The notes beneath the pieces were generated by a model. It saw only the letters and a list, made by a program, of their open reading frames with translations, was not told the origin of the DNA and did no database searches. Both the position numbers and the translations under genes were made by a program. A stretch of DNA of 20,001 nucleotides, from contig NZ_BTVP01000049.1 of NCBI RefSeq assembly GCF_045863935.1, forward strand, positions 1-20,001. Direction: 5' to 3'. Source of the DNA: Parvibaculum sp045863935 (GTDB taxonomy: Bacteria; Pseudomonadota; Alphaproteobacteria; Parvibaculales; Parvibaculaceae). This document shows positions 17,078 through 20,001 of this stretch, piece after piece; within the stretch, counting starts at the first letter, position 1, and each line of letters begins with the position of its first letter.

Positions 17078-17708
17078 GTGTCGGCCTCGCCTTTTTGAGC
17101 CGCCCCCTGTTCCGGGAAAACGGAAGTTCTTTATTATGGCGGTGAGCATGGCAGAGCCTGTCCGCCTGCGAAACCGCAGGAAATTGACCATAATTCTTTT
17201 TGCGAGCGAATCTCAGCTATAGGTCAGCATTCCTGTCTTATTTGCTTGATTCATGGGGGCGGGTTTGGCATGATCCGCCAACTGGGAAAGTCACGCTTTC
17301 CCGGCACGATGGGCTGACCGGACGATCAAGCGGTCGGGCCTGCCAGTAAGCCTCCGCTCCGGGCAATAGGGAGCACCCAGCAGAAAGCTCCGTCGGCGAT
17401 GGCGGCACTGCAAGGGTATGCAAGAGCGCCGAAAGCTGTTCGAAGCGCGGCGCCCGGGCGTACCGGAAAGCGGATCGCGAGAGCGGTCCAGCGGTGATCA
17501 GTCTCGCCGGAAATTTCGGCCGGGACCTTTGCGATAACGCGTGCGGTTCGCTAGCGTCCCCCGCCCCGAGGAATCGGGGCTCCGGCCGGAACGGCTCAGG
17601 GGGAAGGGAAGCGCACGGGCGGAACATGTTTGAAGACGTCGAGGCGACCTGCGGTGCAGCCCGGAAGTGTAATCCGGTGTCGCGGGTCCAGGTGAAGGAT
17701 GGGATGGT
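17078..17708. promoter_or_regulatory. Gene-free region between VOC gene and gltB
   Basis: These 631 bp contain no convincing gene. Bases about 17105-17250 are AT-richer and probably hold the divergent promoters. They include a perfect 6-bp inverted repeat CCTGCGAAACCGCAGG at 17165-17180, TTGACC at 17184-17189 and TATAGG at 17218-17223, though the spacing between the last two does not make one promoter. Bases 17282-17708 are GC-rich and full of possible stems (separate entry). Confidence 0.6.
17282..17700 (+). ncRNA. Candidate structured leader RNA of gltB
   Basis: Plausible stems read on the plus strand are GGGAAAG/CTTTCCC (17284-17302), GACCG/CGGTC (17316-17335) and GGGAC/GTCCC with inner GCGA/TCGC (17522-17560). 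GCCCCGA/TCGGGGC closes a GNRA-type GGAA loop (17563-17580). An 8-bp stem with one G-U pair (17646-17653 with 17681-17688) has an inner CCGG/CCGG helix. The last stem ends 7 bases before the AAGGA of gltB. No known riboswitch core was recognised. High GC makes chance stems common, so structure and function are both inferred. Confidence 0.35.
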
Positions 17709-17712
17709 ATGA
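17626..17712 (+). CDS. Possible 28-residue upstream ORF of gltB
   Basis: An ATG at 17626 opens a 28-codon frame (MFEDVEATCGAARKCNPVSR...) whose TGA overlaps the gltB ATG as ATGA. The same frame is open back to a GTG at 17494. GC at third positions is lower than in neighbouring genes and no family is recognised, so it may be chance. The exact overlap with gltB is the only argument for it. Confidence 0.2.
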   Translation: MFEDVEATCGAARKCNPVSRVQVKDGMV

Positions 17713-20001
17713 CGCAGAAGCGGGAAGATATGAGCCGGTTCGCGGCCCAGCGCGTAGCGGGTCTCCCCGAGGCGCAGGGTCTCTATGACCCCCGTAACGA
17801 GCACGATGCCTGCGGCATCGGCTTCATTGCGAACATCCACAACCGAAAATCTCACAAGATCATCGAGGATGGCCTGCGGATTCTCGAAAATCTCGAGCAT
17901 CGCGGTGCCGTCGGCGCGGACCCGAAGGCGGGCGACGGCGCGGGCATTCTGATTCAGCTTCCCGATGCCTTCTTCCGCAAGGAAGCGGCAAAGCTCGGCT
18001 TCGAACTGCCGGCCGAAGGCCATTACGGCGTCGGCATGCTGTTCTTGCCGAAGGCGGCGGATGCGCGCCAGAAGATCGTCGATCTGGTGGACAAGATCAT
18101 TGCCGAGGAAGGCCAGACCCTTCTCGGCTGGCGCGTCGTGCCGGTCGACAATTCCGATCTCGGCGTCTCGGTCATCCCGACCGAGCCCTATCACATGCAG
18201 GTTTTCGTGGCGCGCTCGGCGGACTGCGCCGATCAGGAGGCGTTCGAGCGCAAGCTCTTCGTCATCCGCAAGCGCGTCTTCAACACGCTGCTCGCCGAGG
18301 AAGGCCATGTGCCGGAGGAACTTTATATTCCTTCGTTCTCCTCGCGGACCATCGTCTACAAGGGCATGCTGCTCGCGGCACAGGTCGGCCAGTACTACAA
18401 GGATCTGACCGATCCGGAGATGACGACGGCGCTCGCCCTCGTGCATCAGCGCTTCTCGACCAACACCTTCCCGACCTGGAGCCTTGCGCACCCCTTCCGC
18501 ATGATCTGCCACAATGGCGAGATCAACACGAAGCGCGGCAACGTGAACTGGCTCGCGGCACGCTATGCGACCATGGAGTCGGAGCTTCTCGGCGACGACG
18601 TCAAGAAGATCTGGCCGATTGCCGTTCACGAGCAGTCGGATACGGCCTGCTTCGACAATGCGCTCGAACTTCTCGTCATGGGCGGCTATTCGCTCACCCA
18701 TGCGATGATGATGCTCATTCCGGAAGCCTGGGCCGGCAATCCGCTGATGGATGAAGAACGCCGCGCCTTCTACGAATATCACGCCGCCCTGATGGAACCG
18801 TGGGACGGACCGGCCGCGGTTGCCTTTACCGACGGCCGCCAGATCGGCGCGACTCTCGACCGCAACGGTCTGCGCCCTGCCCGCTACTACGTCACCGACG
18901 ACGGCGACGTGATGATGGCGTCCGAAATGGGCGTGCTGCCCGCGCCGGAAGAGAAGATCGTCGAGAAGTGGCGGCTACAGCCCGGCAAGATGCTCCTCAT
19001 CGACCTCGAGGAAGGCCGGATCGTTTCCGACGCCGAGGTGAAGGCGCAGCTTGCGAAGCTCCACCCCTATCAGACCTGGCTCGACGCAACGCAGATCCAG
19101 CTCGAGGAAATGCCTTCCCCGCGCGGTTCCGTGACGACGCCCGTCTACGGCTCGCTGCTCGATACGCAGCAGGCCTTCGGCTACACGCAGGAAGACATCA
19201 AGTTCCTGATGACGCCGATGGCGATGGACGGCCAGGAAGCGATCGGCTCCATGGGCACCGACACGCCCATCTCCGCGCTCTCCTCGAAGTCGAAGCTGCT
19301 CTACACCTATTTCAAGCAGAACTTCGCGCAGGTGACGAACCCGCCGATCGATCCGATCCGCGAAGAACTCGTCATGTCGCTGGTCTCCTTCATCGGCCCG
19401 CGCCCGAACCTGCTCGACCTCGAAGGCATGTCGTCGGTGAAGCGCCTCGAAGTGCGCCAGCCGATCCTCACCAACGAGGACCTCGAGAAGATTCGCATGA
19501 TCGGCGAAGTGGCGGACAATCATTTCCGCACGCAAACGCTCGACATCACCTTCGCGGCGAACCGCGGCGAAGGCGAGATGGCCGAAATGGTCGCGCGTCT
19601 CTGCGAACGCGCGGAAGAAGCGGTCGATCAGGGCTACAACATCGTGATCCTGTCGGACCGGCTGGTCTCGGCCGAACGCATCGCCATTCCGGCGCTGCTC
19701 GCGACGTCCGCCGTCCACCATCACCTGATCCGCAAGGGTCTGCGCACAAAGGTCGGCATCGTCGTCGAGACGGGCGAGGCGCGCGAAGTGCATCACTTCT
19801 GCTGCCTTGCGGGCTACGGCGCCGAGGCAATCAATCCCTATCTCGCTTTCGAGACGCTGGCGGAGCTCCTGCCGCATCTCGACGAGGGGCTGACGCAGAA
19901 GGAAGCCGAGAAGCGCTACATCAAGGCGGTCGACAAGGGCATCCTGAAGGTCATGTCCAAGATGGGCATCTCGACCTACCAGTCCTATTGCGGCGCGCAG
20001 A
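17709..20001 (+). CDS. gltB: Glutamate synthase large subunit (partial, 5' part)
   Basis: The NADPH-dependent glutamate synthase large chain takes the amide nitrogen of glutamine and channels ammonia to 2-oxoglutarate. The window holds about 764 of the expected roughly 1500 residues and is cut by the right edge, with no frameshift. A propeptide of 34 residues precedes DACGIGFIA, making Cys35 the N-terminal nucleophile after cleavage. The class II glutaminase domain runs from 35 to about 430, with HQRFSTNTFPTWSLAHPFR and CHNGEINT. The central domain follows (YGSLLDTQQAFGYTQEDIKF, then IGPRPNLLDLEG). The FMN and Fe-S parts lie beyond the edge. ATG 17709 has AAGGA about 8 bases upstream. The small subunit GltD is not in view; it may lie downstream or elsewhere. 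Confidence 0.96.
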   Translation, partial: MTQKREDMSRFAAQRVAGLPEAQGLYDPRNEHDACGIGFIANIHNRKSHKIIEDGLRILENLEHRGAVGADPKAGDGAGILIQLPDAFFRKEAAKLGFELPAEGHYGVGMLFLPKAADARQKIVDLVDKIIAEEGQTLLGWRVVPVDNSDLGVSVIPTEPYHMQVFVARSADCADQEAFERKLFVIRKRVFNTLLAEEGHVPEELYIPSFSSRTIVYKGMLLAAQVGQYYKDLTDPEMTTALALVHQRFSTNTFPTWSLAHPFRMICHNGEINTKRGNVNWLAARYATMESELLGDDVKKIWPIAVHEQSDTACFDNALELLVMGGYSLTHAMMMLIPEAWAGNPLMDEERRAFYEYHAALMEPWDGPAAVAFTDGRQIGATLDRNGLRPARYYVTDDGDVMMASEMGVLPAPEEKIVEKWRLQPGKMLLIDLEEGRIVSDAEVKAQLAKLHPYQTWLDATQIQLEEMPSPRGSVTTPVYGSLLDTQQAFGYTQEDIKFLMTPMAMDGQEAIGSMGTDTPISALSSKSKLLYTYFKQNFAQVTNPPIDPIREELVMSLVSFIGPRPNLLDLEGMSSVKRLEVRQPILTNEDLEKIRMIGEVADNHFRTQTLDITFAANRGEGEMAEMVARLCERAEEAVDQGYNIVILSDRLVSAERIAIPALLATSAVHHHLIRKGLRTKVGIVVETGEAREVHHFCCLAGYGAEAINPYLAFETLAELLPHLDEGLTQKEAEKRYIKAVDKGILKVMSKMGISTYQSYCGAQ

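Noticed and set aside
17260..17285. Sigma54 promoter (TGGCAT...GC) before gltB
   Set aside because: The spacing between the GG and GC pairs is 8 bases, not the required 10, and the -12 TTGC element is absent.
17567..17600. RNase P RNA-like start (GAGGAAtCGGGGCTCC)
   Set aside because: The conserved GAGGAAAGTCCGGGCTCC is only partly matched. Fewer than 150 bases remain before gltB, too few for rnpB, and no other RNase P signatures follow.
17581..17700. Cobalamin-riboswitch resemblance (GGGAA, then AATCCGG and CGCGGGTCC)
   Set aside because: The order and spacing of the B12 box do not fit, the ACTGT and downstream AGTCAGGA/ACCTGCC parts are missing, and gltB is not a usual target.
17494..17712. 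A full 72-codon GTG-started gene before gltB
   Set aside because: Third-position GC is below that of real genes here, no ribosome site precedes the GTG, and the stems of the leader fall inside it. Only the last 28 codons are kept as a weak possibility.
17238..18782. A 514-codon minus-strand frame over gltB
   Set aside because: Most of it is antisense to the glutaminase domain of gltB, and the rest is low-complexity translation of the leader.

Overview
The window reads as the chromosome of a free-living alphaproteobacterium. It has high GC, strong GC bias at third codon positions, a LivHMGF-type ABC cassette, a Pat-type acetyltransferase, a CtrA-like half-site pair and a ROSE-like element ahead of a small heat-shock gene. 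Gene style resembles Parvibaculum and related Hyphomicrobiales, but this was not checked against any database. No tRNA, rRNA, insertion sequence, prophage or CRISPR array was seen.

Layout. Positions 65-1377 (minus) hold a coupled pair: an SCP2-like lipid carrier and an alpha/beta hydrolase. Divergent from it, 1504-3060 (plus) is an acyl-CoA carboxylase carboxyltransferase subunit. It ends at a hairpin shared with a convergent gene for a secreted His/Tyr-rich protein (3116-3529, minus). Positions 3666-8363 (minus) are a five-gene branched-chain amino acid-type ABC importer in the order binding protein, LivH, LivM, LivG, LivF; the last four are joined by stop/start overlaps. An Hsp20 gene (8557-9021, plus) is divergent from this operon. 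Its leader carries a likely RNA thermometer and it ends at a strong intrinsic terminator. Positions 9078-11759 (minus) encode an 893-residue Pat/PatZ-like protein, an NDP-forming acyl-CoA synthetase fused to a GNAT domain. A hybrid sensor kinase (12046-14598, plus) faces an HPt phosphotransfer gene (14605 to about 15051, minus) with a 6-bp gap. Upstream of the HPt gene on the minus strand are a threonine aldolase and a VOC-fold protein. The window closes with the 5' three-fifths or less of gltB, the glutamate synthase large subunit (17709 to the edge), behind a 631-bp gene-free region rich in potential stem-loops.

How the genes fit together. Much of the content concerns acyl-CoA, lipid and amino-acid metabolism: SCP2 carrier, hydrolase, carboxylase, ABC importer, acetyltransferase, threonine aldolase and GOGAT. 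The kinase and HPt protein look like two parts of one multistep phosphorelay. The best candidates for under-described biology are regulatory RNAs: the ROSE-like hairpin before hsp20, where a bulged-G helix sequesters the ribosome site, and the long structured leader before gltB, which matches no riboswitch family I could recognise.
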